This document shows, piece after piece, positions 8,531 to 16,393 of a DNA stretch of 46,857 nt. A program made the position numbers and the translations under genes. Positions within the stretch are counted from its first letter, which is position 1. Each line of letters opens with the position of its first letter. Below the pieces are notes generated by a model that was given only the letters and a program-made list of their open reading frames with translations, was not told the DNA's origin and did not search any database. Origin of the DNA: an uncultured Lachnospiraceae bacterium (GTDB taxonomy: Bacteria; Bacillota; Clostridia; Lachnospirales; Lachnospiraceae); NCBI GenBank assembly GCA_944381405.1, contig CALWLA010000018.1, positions 1-46,857 on the forward strand, written 5' to 3'.

Positions 8531-8558
8531 GTATAGTACAATTTAGCGGTGTCCGCAA
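8530..8558 (-). promoter_or_regulatory. Probable promoter reading into the leader repeats
   Basis: On the minus strand: TTGCGG (8558-8553), 17-bp spacer, TATACT (8535-8530). Transcription would begin about 7 nt further on, at the edge of the third repeat copy, making a leader of roughly 155 nt built of the repeats. Confidence 0.6.
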
Positions 8559-8688
8559 CCAGGACCGGCAGCAGGTCATGGGACAGGCGCGATAGGATCG
8601 TTTTTGCAATTCAAAAATAGACGAAGGACCCATTTGGCTGATGGGTATCTCAACCACAAATACATTATAGTAGGGAGGAATAAAAAAC

Positions 8689-9726
8689 ATGAAAGCCTTT
8701 ACTTATATAGAACAGGGGAAATTTGCTCTGACGGAGAAACCAAAGCCAAAGCTGCAGGACCCAAAGGATGCGGTGGTGCGGGTCACCATGAGCTCCATCT
8801 GTACCAGCGATCTGCATATCAAGCACGGAAGCGTGCCCCGGGCAGTTCCTGGCATCACAGTGGGCCACGAGATGGTGGGCGTTGTGGAGCAAGTGGGCAG
8901 CGAGGTCCATTCCGTGCGTCCCGGGGACAGGGTCACGGTAAACGTGGAGACCTTCTGCGGGGAATGCTTTTTCTGCAAACACGGGTATGTCAATAACTGT
9001 ACCGATGAAAACGGAGGCTGGGCTCTGGGCTGCCGGATCGACGGCGGACAGACGGAATATGTCCGGGTGCCCTATGCGGATCAGGGGCTGAACAGGATCC
9101 CGGACAGCGTGACGGACGAGCAGGCCTTGTTTGTGGGAGACATTCTGGCTACAGGTTTCTGGGCAGCCCGGATCTCCGAGATCAAGCAGGAGGATACGGT
9201 GCTGATCATCGGCGCAGGGCCCACCGGCGTTTGTACCCTGCTGTGCGTCATGCTCAAGCAGCCCAAGCGCATCATCGTCTGTGAAAAAGAGGAGGACCGC
9301 CGCCGGTTTGTGCAGGAGCACTATCCGGAGGTGTTGGTCTGCAGTCCGGAGGAATGCGAGGACTTCACCCTGAAAAACTCCGACCATGGCGGCGCAGATG
9401 TGGTCATAGAAGCCGCCGGTGCGGGGGATACCTTCCAGCTCGCATGGAAATGCGCGCGGCCAAACGCCATCGTGACGGTGGTAGCCCTTTATGACGAACC
9501 GCAGGTGCTGCCTCTGCCTCAGATGTACGGCAAAAATCTGACCTTTAAAACCGGAGGCGTGGACGGCTGCGACTGCGGGGAGATCCTGTCTCTGATCCAA
9601 CAGGGAAAGATCGATACGACACCCCTCATCACCCATCGATTCCCCCTGTCGGAGATCGAGAGGGCCTATGAAATCTTTGAAAAAAAGCTGGAGGGCGTCA
9701 TCAAAGTGGCAATCACTGCGGAATAA
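8689..9726 (+). CDS. Zinc-dependent medium-chain alcohol dehydrogenase
   Basis: A 345-aa MDR-family dehydrogenase that interconverts an alcohol or polyol with the ketone or aldehyde using NAD(P). Catalytic zinc residues are visible as Cys38 (SSICTSD) and His60-Glu61 (GHE). The structural zinc loop has Cys90, Cys93, Cys96 and Cys104 (CGECFFCKHGYVNNC). The nucleotide-binding glycine motif is IIGAGPTGV. Both zinc sites are complete, so it should be active. The substrate is not predictable; the layout fits secondary-alcohol or sorbitol-type members. The start ATG follows AGGGAGGAATAAAAAAC. It reads in the same direction as the next genes but with a 61-nt gap. Confidence 0.92.
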   Translation: MKAFTYIEQGKFALTEKPKPKLQDPKDAVVRVTMSSICTSDLHIKHGSVPRAVPGITVGHEMVGVVEQVGSEVHSVRPGDRVTVNVETFCGECFFCKHGYVNNCTDENGGWALGCRIDGGQTEYVRVPYADQGLNRIPDSVTDEQALFVGDILATGFWAARISEIKQEDTVLIIGAGPTGVCTLLCVMLKQPKRIIVCEKEEDRRRFVQEHYPEVLVCSPEECEDFTLKNSDHGGADVVIEAAGAGDTFQLAWKCARPNAIVTVVALYDEPQVLPLPQMYGKNLTFKTGGVDGCDCGEILSLIQQGKIDTTPLITHRFPLSEIERAYEIFEKKLEGVIKVAITAE

Positions 9727-9787
9727 GCAGAAGACTTTGGAAGCCCGGTAACGGGATCCGGCATTTTTCTTAAAGGGTATCAGGATT

Positions 9788-10573
9788 ATGCAGAAATTGA
9801 CAGATAAGATCAAAGGATTGGGACGGTACCAAAAGGGGCTTTTGCTGTTTATGGCCGCCATGGTGCTGGTATTTACGGGCATTTACCTTGTGAGTACAGG
9901 CAAGGAGGGATTTGCCTATCGGGACACCCTTTTCTTTCCCGAAAAGGAAAATGGCACCACGGTGTATTCCGGAAGGCTCAACGGAGAGCGGGCCAGCTTC
10001 GAGATCTCCGAGGATCAAAGCCTGGTGTTCCGATACGGTGATGCCACCTATGGGCCTTATACCGTAAAAGAGGACCCTGCTGCCGTTCCGGAAAACACGC
10101 AGATACAGATGGGAGATGGAATGACTGGCATAGCGCTTTACCGGGGCGAGGACCTGCTCTTTCGAGGCGGGGCGACGGATATCGGGAACCGGAAAATCCT
10201 GTACGATGAGGACGGAAGTCCGGAAAGTCTGGGGATCCTGATCACAAGCGGTGACGGCACCTTAAGGGATGAAAGGGGCAATCTCATCGACCCCATGGAA
10301 CCCTCCGCCTCCACCATTGTCGAGCTGCTATCAGGCCCGCAGCTGACCCATAGGGGAGAATGGAGCATATGGCTGGAGGCTGTGGCGGTCTGCATCGTAA
10401 CAGCGCTTTGCATCCTGTTTGCAGACGAGCTGTTCCGCTGGAGCCTGCGCCTTCAGATTCGCCATGCCGAGGATGCAGAGCCCTCGGACTGGGAGATCGC
10501 AGGCCGCTATGTGGGCTGGACCGCCCTGGCGGCGATGGCGCTGATACTTTTTATCGTGGGATTGCTGATTTAA
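9788..10573 (+). CDS. Uncharacterised membrane protein with an external domain
   Basis: A 261-aa protein with one N-terminal transmembrane helix (about residues 16-35, LLLFMAAMVLVFTGIYLV), a roughly 160-residue beta-rich domain, and two hydrophobic helices near the C-terminus (about 197-218 and 240-261). The middle domain should lie outside the membrane. I recognise no family. The gene starts 61 nt after the dehydrogenase and ends 14 nt before the GrpB fusion gene, so it probably belongs to the same transcript as the following genes. Function unknown. Confidence 0.75.
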   Translation: MQKLTDKIKGLGRYQKGLLLFMAAMVLVFTGIYLVSTGKEGFAYRDTLFFPEKENGTTVYSGRLNGERASFEISEDQSLVFRYGDATYGPYTVKEDPAAVPENTQIQMGDGMTGIALYRGEDLLFRGGATDIGNRKILYDEDGSPESLGILITSGDGTLRDERGNLIDPMEPSASTIVELLSGPQLTHRGEWSIWLEAVAVCIVTALCILFADELFRWSLRLQIRHAEDAEPSDWEIAGRYVGWTALAAMALILFIVGLLI

Positions 10574-10587
10574 TGGAGGAGGAAGCG

Positions 10588-11508
10588 ATGCCTCAGCATG
10601 TGATCGTTTCAGAATATGATCCGGCATGGCCGGATATGTACCAGCAGGAAAAGGAACAGATCGTCAGGATCCTTGGGGAGAACTGTCTGGCTGTTTACCA
10701 TATCGGAAGCACTTCGGTGCCGGGCCTTGCGGCAAAGCCGGTGATCGATATCATGGCGGCTGTCCGGAGCCTGGAAAAAGTGGAGGAATCGGCAGACCGG
10801 TTTTCCGGGATCGGTTACGAATCCTGCGGGGAGTTCGGCATCCCCGGCAGGCGCTATCTGCGAAAGGGCGGAGATGAACGGACCCATCAGATCCATATTT
10901 TTCAAGGGGAAGATTGGGGCAATCTCGGACGGCATCTGGCTTTCCGGGACTATCTGCGTGCCCATGAAAGGGAACGGCAGGCATATGGGGACCTGAAAAA
11001 GGAGCTGGCCCGGCGGTTTCCCTATGATATAGAGGGCTATTGCGATGGAAAGGATGCTTTTGTACGGAATCTGGAGTCAGAGGCGCTGACCTGGTATGAC
11101 GGCACATGGGACAGGCTGTATCTGAAGGCCAGGATGGTACAGTATGAACGACAGCTCTCCAAAACGGTGGAAGCCGGGGGCGTTTCCGCCGCGCTGCTGA
11201 CGGACAAGGGCGGAATCTACACAGGCGTCTGCATCGACACCGCCTGTTCCCTGGGGATGTGTGCGGAAAGAAATGCCATCGCCAATATGATCACCAACGG
11301 AGAGAGCCGGATCCTGAAGCTGATCGCATTGATGCCGGATGGAAGGGCAGGAATGCCCTGCGGCGCCTGCCGGGAACTGATGATGCAGCTTGGCGAGACG
11401 GCAGGGGAGACGGAGATCCTGTTGGATCAGGAAACAAAAGAGACGGTCCGGCTGAAAGATCTGATGCCCCGGTGGTGGTATGAAAAAAGGATGAGAGAAA
11501 ATGATTGA
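10588..11508 (+). CDS. GrpB-family domain fused to a cytidine-deaminase-like domain
   Basis: A 306-aa two-domain protein. Residues 1 to about 165 form a GrpB/UPF0157 domain, which has a nucleotidyltransferase-like fold: EYDPAWPDMYQQEK, HIGSTSVPGLAAKPVIDIM, and later TYDIEG-type FPYDIEGYCDGKD. Residues about 180-300 are a cytidine/blasticidin-S-deaminase-like domain with both zinc motifs, CAERNAI and PCGACRE, so a hydrolytic deaminase site looks complete. Frame and sequence are continuous, so this is a true fusion. The ATG at 10588 follows GGAGGAGGAAGCG. It overlaps the next gene by 8 bp (operon). The combination suggests action on a nucleoside, nucleotide or aminoglycoside-like substrate, but this is inference. 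Confidence 0.85.
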   Translation: MPQHVIVSEYDPAWPDMYQQEKEQIVRILGENCLAVYHIGSTSVPGLAAKPVIDIMAAVRSLEKVEESADRFSGIGYESCGEFGIPGRRYLRKGGDERTHQIHIFQGEDWGNLGRHLAFRDYLRAHERERQAYGDLKKELARRFPYDIEGYCDGKDAFVRNLESEALTWYDGTWDRLYLKARMVQYERQLSKTVEAGGVSAALLTDKGGIYTGVCIDTACSLGMCAERNAIANMITNGESRILKLIALMPDGRAGMPCGACRELMMQLGETAGETEILLDQETKETVRLKDLMPRWWYEKRMREND

Positions 11509-12034
11509 ATATAGAGCATTACAGGAAAGGGACATCGAACGCAGCCTGTTCCAGGGATTTATCCGCCATCAGGTGGTGGACCAGTGCCTGCGGAAAGAGG
11601 CCGGCGGGTGGGTCATAAAATCCGATCCCTTTGTGGACGACTGGACGGAAGAGCAGTATCAGTTTCTGGTGCAGTGCCTGAAAAATACAGTCCGGGACGG
11701 CGGGTTTGTATGCGGGGCCTTTGTGTCCGGCGTATTAAAGGGCTTCGTGGCGGTGGAAAGCGGTCTTTTTGGCGGAGCAAACCGTTATCTCGATCTGCAG
11801 TCCCTTCATGTGTCGGAGGATATGCGCAGGAGCGGAATCGGAACCGCCCTGTTTCATGCCGCCGGTAAATGGGCGAAACAGCAGGGGGCGGCAAAGCTTT
11901 ATATCTCGGCCCATTCCGCCATCGAAAGCCAGCGGTTTTACCGTGCCATGGGCTGTGTGGAAGCGGCGGAGTACAAGAAGGAGCATGTGGAAGCGGAACC
12001 CTATGACTGCCAGATGGAGTACAACTTGATGTAA
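11501..12034 (+). CDS. GNAT family N-acetyltransferase
   Basis: A 177-aa GNAT acetyltransferase. The acetyl-CoA core is LDLQSLHVSEDMRRSGIGTALF, with the R-R-S-G-I-G loop, and the late element SAIESQRFYRAMGC. Residues 10-60 form a longer substrate-binding N-terminus than in minimal GNATs. The ATG sits inside the end of the GrpB-deaminase gene (8-bp overlap), so the two are translationally coupled. Two modifying enzymes in one operon could act on the same small molecule; the substrate is unknown. Confidence 0.87.
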   Translation: MIEYRALQERDIERSLFQGFIRHQVVDQCLRKEAGGWVIKSDPFVDDWTEEQYQFLVQCLKNTVRDGGFVCGAFVSGVLKGFVAVESGLFGGANRYLDLQSLHVSEDMRRSGIGTALFHAAGKWAKQQGAAKLYISAHSAIESQRFYRAMGCVEAAEYKKEHVEAEPYDCQMEYNLM

Positions 12035-12041
12035 AGTGTGC

Positions 12042-12069
12042 TTGACATTCCTGGAAATCCATGTATAAT
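12042..12069 (+). promoter_or_regulatory. Near-consensus sigma-A promoter of the XRE/membrane protein operon
   Basis: TTGACA (12042-12047), 16-bp spacer, TATAAT (12064-12069). Both hexamers are perfect. An operator-like palindrome begins 8 bp downstream, so strong transcription is probably held down by the regulator it encodes. Confidence 0.85.
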
Positions 12070-12076
12070 AAAGATA

Positions 12077-12094
12077 TGTAAAGGAAACTTTACA
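12077..12094 (+). promoter_or_regulatory. Operator-like inverted repeat
   Basis: Perfect 7-bp inverted repeat TGTAAAG-GAAA-CTTTACA, starting 7 bp after the -10 and covering the expected transcription start. This is the expected place and shape for a self-repression site of the small XRE regulator at 12125. Confidence 0.75.
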
Positions 12095-12124
12095 AAAGAC
12101 ACGACAAACAGAGGGAGGCCATCC

Positions 12125-12334
12125 TTGAAAAACAGGCTGGAGGAGATACGAAAACAGAGAGGTATCAGGCAGGAGGAGCTGGCGGAGGCCATGGGCGTGT
12201 CCCGGCAGACCATCAGTTCTCTGGAAAACGGGAGGTACAACCCCTCCGTGATCCTTGCCATCAAGCTTGCGCGATATTTCGGGATGAACGTGGAAGAGAT
12301 CTTTTTATACGAGGAGGCACAGGATGAAGCATAA
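12125..12334 (+). CDS. Small XRE family transcriptional regulator
   Basis: A 69-aa protein that is essentially one helix-turn-helix of the Cro/CI type: NRLEEIRKQRGIRQEELAEAMGVSRQTISSLENGRYNPS, then a short tail ending near FLYEEAQDEA. The start is TTG at 12125, 6 nt after GGGAGG; an upstream ATG at 12038 would put the promoter inside the coding region. The gene overlaps the following membrane-protein gene by 11 bp. This small XRE plus membrane protein layout is common in Firmicutes. It likely represses its own promoter through the palindrome at 12077. Confidence 0.9.
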   Translation: MKNRLEEIRKQRGIRQEELAEAMGVSRQTISSLENGRYNPSVILAIKLARYFGMNVEEIFLYEEAQDEA

Positions 12335-12731
12335 CAAATGGTTTAAGATTTCTGTGGTGGAGATTTTGATCGGTATCGCCGTCAATCTGCTGGCGTTTAC
12401 CGGCCTTGTGAAGGACCCCGGCGTTCTCACAGGCGCAGGCTCCGGCATCATGGCGGTAGGTGTGGCGCAGCTGCTCAAGGCTGCCCGGATGGAAGCCAAT
12501 CCGGAGTTGAAAAAACGGATCGAGACCGCTTCAAAAGACGAACGATACGCTTTTATTTCCATGAAGGCAAAGGAAGCTGCTTTTGCGATCTACCTGATGA
12601 TCGCCGCGGTGCTCTGCCTGGCCTGGATGCTGATGGGAAACCGGGAAGCGGGAACCCTTGCGGGCATGTCCATCTGCCTGTTGGTACTCCTTTATGCGGT
12701 GCTGTTCCGCATTCTGGCGAGGAAGTATTAA
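12324..12731 (+). CDS. Membrane protein paired with the XRE regulator (DUF2178-like)
   Basis: A 135-aa integral membrane protein with about four hydrophobic helices in two hairpins (roughly residues 8-28, 36-50, 85-105 and 108-130), separated by a charged loop (MEANPELKKRIETASKDER). It resembles the small membrane proteins annotated DUF2178, but I hold that loosely. The ATG lies within the end of the XRE gene, so the pair is translationally coupled. The role is unknown; partners of such regulators are usually controlled by them. Confidence 0.75.
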   Translation: MKHNKWFKISVVEILIGIAVNLLAFTGLVKDPGVLTGAGSGIMAVGVAQLLKAARMEANPELKKRIETASKDERYAFISMKAKEAAFAIYLMIAAVLCLAWMLMGNREAGTLAGMSICLLVLLYAVLFRILARKY

Positions 12732-12740
12732 GCAGGCGCG

Positions 12741-12810
12741 AAATAATAATTTAAAGTATAATAATCCAGAGTATAATAATTTAGAGTATAATAATTGAAA
12801 TTATAATAAC
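12741..12810. repeat. AT-rich 15-bp tandem repeat
   Basis: AGTATAATAAT recurs exactly 15 bp apart at 12756, 12771 and 12786, with partial copies before and after (ATTATAATAA at 12801). Every copy contains TATAAT. It lies between the membrane-protein gene and a terminator hairpin. Confidence 0.8.
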
Positions 12811-12820
12811 TTCGGAATGC

Positions 12821-12861
12821 GCCGCAGGCCTGTTGTGGAAAGGGGCCTGCGGTGTATTTTT
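12821..12861 (+). terminator. Rho-independent terminator
   Basis: Eleven-pair stem CGCCGCAGGCC (12821-12831) with GGCCTGCGGTG (12844-12854), one G-T pair, then TATTTTTA. It ends the XRE/membrane protein transcript. The remaining bases to 12973 hold the leader of the next gene and no other feature I can support. Confidence 0.75.
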
Positions 12862-12973
12862 ACGCAGCAAAGACTATGCAGCCAGCGCATTGTTTTCCCC
12901 TGCGGTTTTGGCATAATAAGGGATAAATCGATCTGCATTTGGTCGATCCATACAAAATCAGGAGGGGAAGTTT

Positions 12974-14275
12974 ATGAAGAAAAAATGGTTGGCAGCAGCG
13001 GCTGCCGGATTGATGGCCCTGGGCTTGACCGGCTGTCATTCCCATGAATTTGGAGAGTGGAAGGTAAAAACGCCTGCCACCTGCCTGGAGGAGGGGCTCC
13101 AGGAAAGAAGCTGCGAATGCGGCGAAACGGAAACGGAGACGATTCCTGCAGCAGGCCATTCCTTCGGGGAATGGGAAACCGTAACGCCGGTCACCTGTAC
13201 GGAGGACGGCGAGGAAAAACGGACCTGCAGCGAATGCGGCGAGACGGAGACCAGAGTGGTGGAGGCAACGGGCCATTCCTTTACACCGGCGACCCTGTTT
13301 GCACCAAAAACCTGCAGCCTCTGCGGCGAAACGGAAGGGGAAGCCCTTGGTCATGTGATCGGCATTGGGGAGGAGCAGACCGGAGAAAAGTATAAATTTA
13401 CCATTTCCGATATCTATTTTGCAACGAAAGCCAGCGAAAAGCAGGGCTTTGTGACCCATAACAGCGCAGAGGGCTATTATCTGATCATCAAGATGAGCTT
13501 TACCAATCTCGCAAATGAGACCCTGGAGCAGTGGTCTTCCGACCGAGTGGGCGAGATGCTCCTCCAGTATGACGGCCAGTATGATTATGAAGGAGAATTC
13601 CGGGTACTGACAGACGATATCGTCCCGTTGGATACGAGAAATGCCTATATCATGTATTCCGTACCGGAAACCATGGGGAAAGAGGACGGAAAGTCCGTCA
13701 ACGCCGCCTTTAAGATCGACGGGGATACCTATGTGGTTCAGGTCAGGGAAGGCGCTTTGGCGGCAGCAGAAGGACAGGCGAGCGGTGAGACGGAAGGAAC
13801 CGGTGCAGCTGGCGAGACGGACGAATCCGAAGCGGCAGCAGAAAATGAGACTGAGCTGACGGCCCAGACTGCAGTTGGGGATACCCGTACCGACGGGGAA
13901 AGCTTCCGGTTTACCTTGGATCAGGTCTACTATGCCACGAAGGTCAGCGAAAAAAGAGGCAGCACAACCTACAGCACCCAGGACGGCAATTACCTTGTGC
14001 TGAAGATGAGCTATACCAATCTGGCAAACGAAGTGGTGAAGCAGTGGTCCAGCGACCGGGTAACGGACATGCAGCTGGTATTTGACGGGCAGTATAACTA
14101 TGAGGGAGAGTTCCGGGTCCTGATAGATGACATCGTTCCGCTGGATACGAAGAACGCTTATATCCTGTATTCGATCCCGGAGATGGTGGAAACCAGCGAA
14201 GGACCGCTGGAGGCAAGCTTCAAGATCAACGGCCATGAGTTCAAGGTGGACTGCAGAGCCAATCAGACCGCATAA
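12974..14275 (+). CDS. Lipoprotein with cysteine-rich repeats and duplicated C-terminal domain
   Basis: A 433-aa exported lipoprotein (signal ending LGLTGC). Residues about 25-125 hold repeats of the type HSFGEWETVTPVTC followed by two CxxC pairs (CSECGETE), a pattern seen in clostridial cell-surface proteins and able to bind metal. Two similar beta-rich domains of about 135 residues follow (roughly 128-260 and 300-430). They share YYLIIKMSFTNLAN / NYLVLKMSYTNLAN, QWSSDRV and IVPLDTRNAYIMYS / IVPLDTKNAYILYS, and resemble DUF4352-type immunoglobulin-like folds. An Ala/Glu/Thr-rich linker joins them. The ATG follows AGGAGGGGAAGTTT. It stands alone between terminators. Probable role at the cell surface; no enzymatic motif. 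Confidence 0.8.
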   Translation: MKKKWLAAAAAGLMALGLTGCHSHEFGEWKVKTPATCLEEGLQERSCECGETETETIPAAGHSFGEWETVTPVTCTEDGEEKRTCSECGETETRVVEATGHSFTPATLFAPKTCSLCGETEGEALGHVIGIGEEQTGEKYKFTISDIYFATKASEKQGFVTHNSAEGYYLIIKMSFTNLANETLEQWSSDRVGEMLLQYDGQYDYEGEFRVLTDDIVPLDTRNAYIMYSVPETMGKEDGKSVNAAFKIDGDTYVVQVREGALAAAEGQASGETEGTGAAGETDESEAAAENETELTAQTAVGDTRTDGESFRFTLDQVYYATKVSEKRGSTTYSTQDGNYLVLKMSYTNLANEVVKQWSSDRVTDMQLVFDGQYNYEGEFRVLIDDIVPLDTKNAYILYSIPEMVETSEGPLEASFKINGHEFKVDCRANQTA

Positions 14276-14318
14276 TCACTGTCTGTGAAAGTTTGAAGAC
14301 GAAAAAAATGAAACATTT

Positions 14319-14372
14319 AGGAGGCGCTGCCCGATCATCTGTTTGGATGATCGAACCGCGCCTCCTTTTTCT
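14319..14372. terminator. Bidirectional terminator between convergent genes
   Basis: AGGAGGCGC (14319-14327) pairs with GCGCCTCCT (14358-14366), and an inner arm CGATCAT pairs with ATGATCG. T-rich sequence follows on the plus strand. It lies between the lipoprotein stop (14275) and the convergent gene end (14411) and can serve the plus-strand gene and perhaps both. Confidence 0.75.
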
Positions 14373-14410
14373 TTGGAATGCAGAACAATTTTATACCGAA
14401 AAATCTGTTT

Positions 14411-15670
14411 TTACTGAAAGATCGCCTCGGTAATATCCACCGGCTGCTGGAAGGGATTGTCGATGTCCACGCCGTTATCCGTAAACACGCAGCCGCTGAA
14501 GTTCATCTTCACATCGGTGGGCACTTCCTCCAGAAATACGGCGGTATCGTTTCCGGTAAAGCTGTTCCCGGTGAAATGGGTATCGCTGGCGGTAAAGTTG
14601 GGGTCGATGGAATTGAAATGAAAGCCAATTCCATTGTGCTCAAACACGCAGTCTGTGGTGTTGACCCAGACGTTGCCATATCCCAGAAGGGCGGTCCTCC
14701 AGTTGGAAAAGCTGCATTCCCTAGTCCAGACCCGTCCTGCGGTGGAGAGCCCGATGCCGGTCCCGTCCCCTTTAAAATCGATGCCGGTAAAATAGCTGAT
14801 AAAGAACCTTCTCGGGTTTTCCATGCGGATGCCTTCGGTAAAGGTGGTGCGCTGGCCCTCTGCTTCCGAGCCGAACAGGTTAAAGGCGTGTTCGGGAATC
14901 ACCAGCTGCTCCGTATAGGTGATGGGCGGAAGATAAACATTGATGGTGTCCTGTTCCCCGGCGATGGCCGCAGCCTGATCCAAAAGGGCCTGCAGGGCGG
15001 CGGTGTCGGACATATCCGCGTTTTCCGGGCTGTAATCATAAATGGTAGTGGGCGTGACCACGAGCCTCATGGAAAGCCGGATGGTATCCCCGTTTTTCAT
15101 ATGGAGGGTCCACAGAATATCGGCAGGGGTCTCGCTCTCACGGGTAAAATCCACGAGAGTCACCAGTATCGCATCCGGATTGACGTCTTTCATGGCTTCG
15201 GGTTCCGACCATTGGATAGGGCTGGGGCTGGTTTCAGGCTGCAGCACCGTGACGCTGACGGAATCTACCTTTTTCATAAAGACTTCCCCTGCGTCCGCGC
15301 CGCTTTCCATGTGATTGATATATAAGTAGGAAGGAAAGCGGTACCGTTCCTCCGCGCCTGCGGCTGTGTCAAGCTCCGGCAGCGGGGTATGGCGGTCCAG
15401 GGAATGGTTGGTCAGAAGCTGGTAGGAACCGTCTGCATCCGTATAGATCACCTCTCCAGCGCCTTCAAAGGTCTTGGGAAGCAGGTAATGACAAAGGCCT
15501 GCAGCCAGAAGGATGATCAGTATCAGCGGAAGGGCGATGCGCAGCAGCTTCCGGAAAATATAATGATGGGGCGGCTTCGCTTCCGTCCGGCTGTTGACGG
15601 ACTTTTCGCAAAAGGGGCAGAAGGATGCCTCCTCTGGCAGCGAAGCGCCGCAAAAAGGGCAATTTTTCAT
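14411..15670 (-). CDS. Zinc-ribbon membrane protein with beta-helix extracellular domain
   Basis: A 419-aa protein. The N-terminus has two CxxC knuckles (CPFCGASLPEEASFCPFC), a zinc ribbon facing the cytoplasm. One transmembrane helix follows at about residues 41-63 (LLRIALPLILIILLAAGL). The remaining 350 residues are outside; about 215-419 contain repeated short turns such as FKGDGTGIGLS, DCVFEHNGIGFHF, THFTGNSFTGNDTAVF and GCVFTDNGVDID, typical of right-handed parallel beta-helix (pectate-lyase-like) proteins. No polysaccharide lyase catalytic set is evident. It starts 15 nt after the kinase-like gene stop, with GAGGAAA before the ATG, so both are one operon. It may be a target or partner of that kinase. 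Confidence 0.8.
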   Translation of the reverse strand: MKNCPFCGASLPEEASFCPFCEKSVNSRTEAKPPHHYIFRKLLRIALPLILIILLAAGLCHYLLPKTFEGAGEVIYTDADGSYQLLTNHSLDRHTPLPELDTAAGAEERYRFPSYLYINHMESGADAGEVFMKKVDSVSVTVLQPETSPSPIQWSEPEAMKDVNPDAILVTLVDFTRESETPADILWTLHMKNGDTIRLSMRLVVTPTTIYDYSPENADMSDTAALQALLDQAAAIAGEQDTINVYLPPITYTEQLVIPEHAFNLFGSEAEGQRTTFTEGIRMENPRRFFISYFTGIDFKGDGTGIGLSTAGRVWTRECSFSNWRTALLGYGNVWVNTTDCVFEHNGIGFHFNSIDPNFTASDTHFTGNSFTGNDTAVFLEEVPTDVKMNFSGCVFTDNGVDIDNPFQQPVDITEAIFQ

Positions 15671-15685
15671 GATGGGTTGTTTCCT

Positions 15686-16393
15686 CTATAGCTCTGCCAG
15701 CAGGCTGAGCACATTTTTATAGCGTTTGGAGGGGCTGACCAGGGTGCAGCGGGTAACGATGCGGCCCCATTTGCCGGATGCAAGCTTCTGGGAAGGATGG
15801 CAGCCCGTCAGCAGGATGTTGATGAGAACGCCCAGAGCATAAATATCCGCGCCGGCGTCGGACTGGGACAGTCCGTACTGTTCCGGAGCGGCAAACCCCG
15901 TAGTTCCTAGGATCTGGGTGTCGCTGTCGGCCTCTTCCTTAAAAAAACGGGCGGCGTCAAAATCGATCAGCACGGCCCGGCCTTCCCGCAGCAGGACGTT
16001 TTCCGGCTTGACATCCCTGTGGACAGCGCCCATGGAATGCAGCACCCACAGGGCATAGCAGAGATCCCGGACGATCCGGCGTGTCTCCTTTGGCGTAAAA
16101 AGCGCCTCCTTCAGCATGGTCCCCATGTTGTCGCCGGAAACATATTCCTCCAATATCAGGTGATCGTATTCCCTGGAGGCCACCTCGTACACCGTGGGAA
16201 GGTAAGGCGAGGAGCAGCTCACGAGCTGCCGGTAGACGTCTGCGTTTCCCCGGAAGGACCGGAGGATATATTTGGTCCCCGAGGATTTATGACGGATCAG
16301 GGAAACAGAACCCCTTTCATTTTGTTTCAAAAGCTCCAAAGGCTCAAAAAGCTCCTTCAGAGCATCAGAGAGCCAGGTATAAATAGAAAACAC
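15686..16393 (-). CDS. Serine/threonine protein kinase-like protein
   Basis: A 235-aa protein that is a single Hanks-type kinase domain without membrane or sensor part. The catalytic loop HRDVKPEN is at about residues 125-132. The metal-binding DFG is DFD (144-146, IDFDAARF) and the activation segment ends GTTGFAAPEQYG. The glycine loop is weak (NERGSVSL), and where the beta-3 lysine is expected I see YILRSF, possibly an Arg. Activity may therefore be altered. The only upstream codons with family-like sequence are GTG at 16393, which lies inside the AGGAGGTG ribosome binding site, and ATT at 16384, 8 nt after it; ATT may be the true start. It forms an operon with the zinc-ribbon protein and is divergent from an XRE regulator. 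Confidence 0.85.
   Translation of the reverse strand: MFSIYTWLSDALKELFEPLELLKQNERGSVSLIRHKSSGTKYILRSFRGNADVYRQLVSCSSPYLPTVYEVASREYDHLILEEYVSGDNMGTMLKEALFTPKETRRIVRDLCYALWVLHSMGAVHRDVKPENVLLREGRAVLIDFDAARFFKEEADSDTQILGTTGFAAPEQYGLSQSDAGADIYALGVLINILLTGCHPSQKLASGKWGRIVTRCTLVSPSKRYKNVLSLLAEL

Noticed and set aside
8334-8690. A minus-strand open frame of 118 codons with a 17-residue repeat (LYAVENTAESR type).
   Set aside because: The 51-bp repeat has a length divisible by three, so it stays open by arithmetic. It overlaps the leader and promoter and has no ribosome binding site.
12860-14236. A long minus-strand open frame opposite the duplicated-domain lipoprotein.
   Set aside because: It is a shadow of GC-rich codons. 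The plus strand has signal peptide, lipobox, ribosome binding site and repeated domains.
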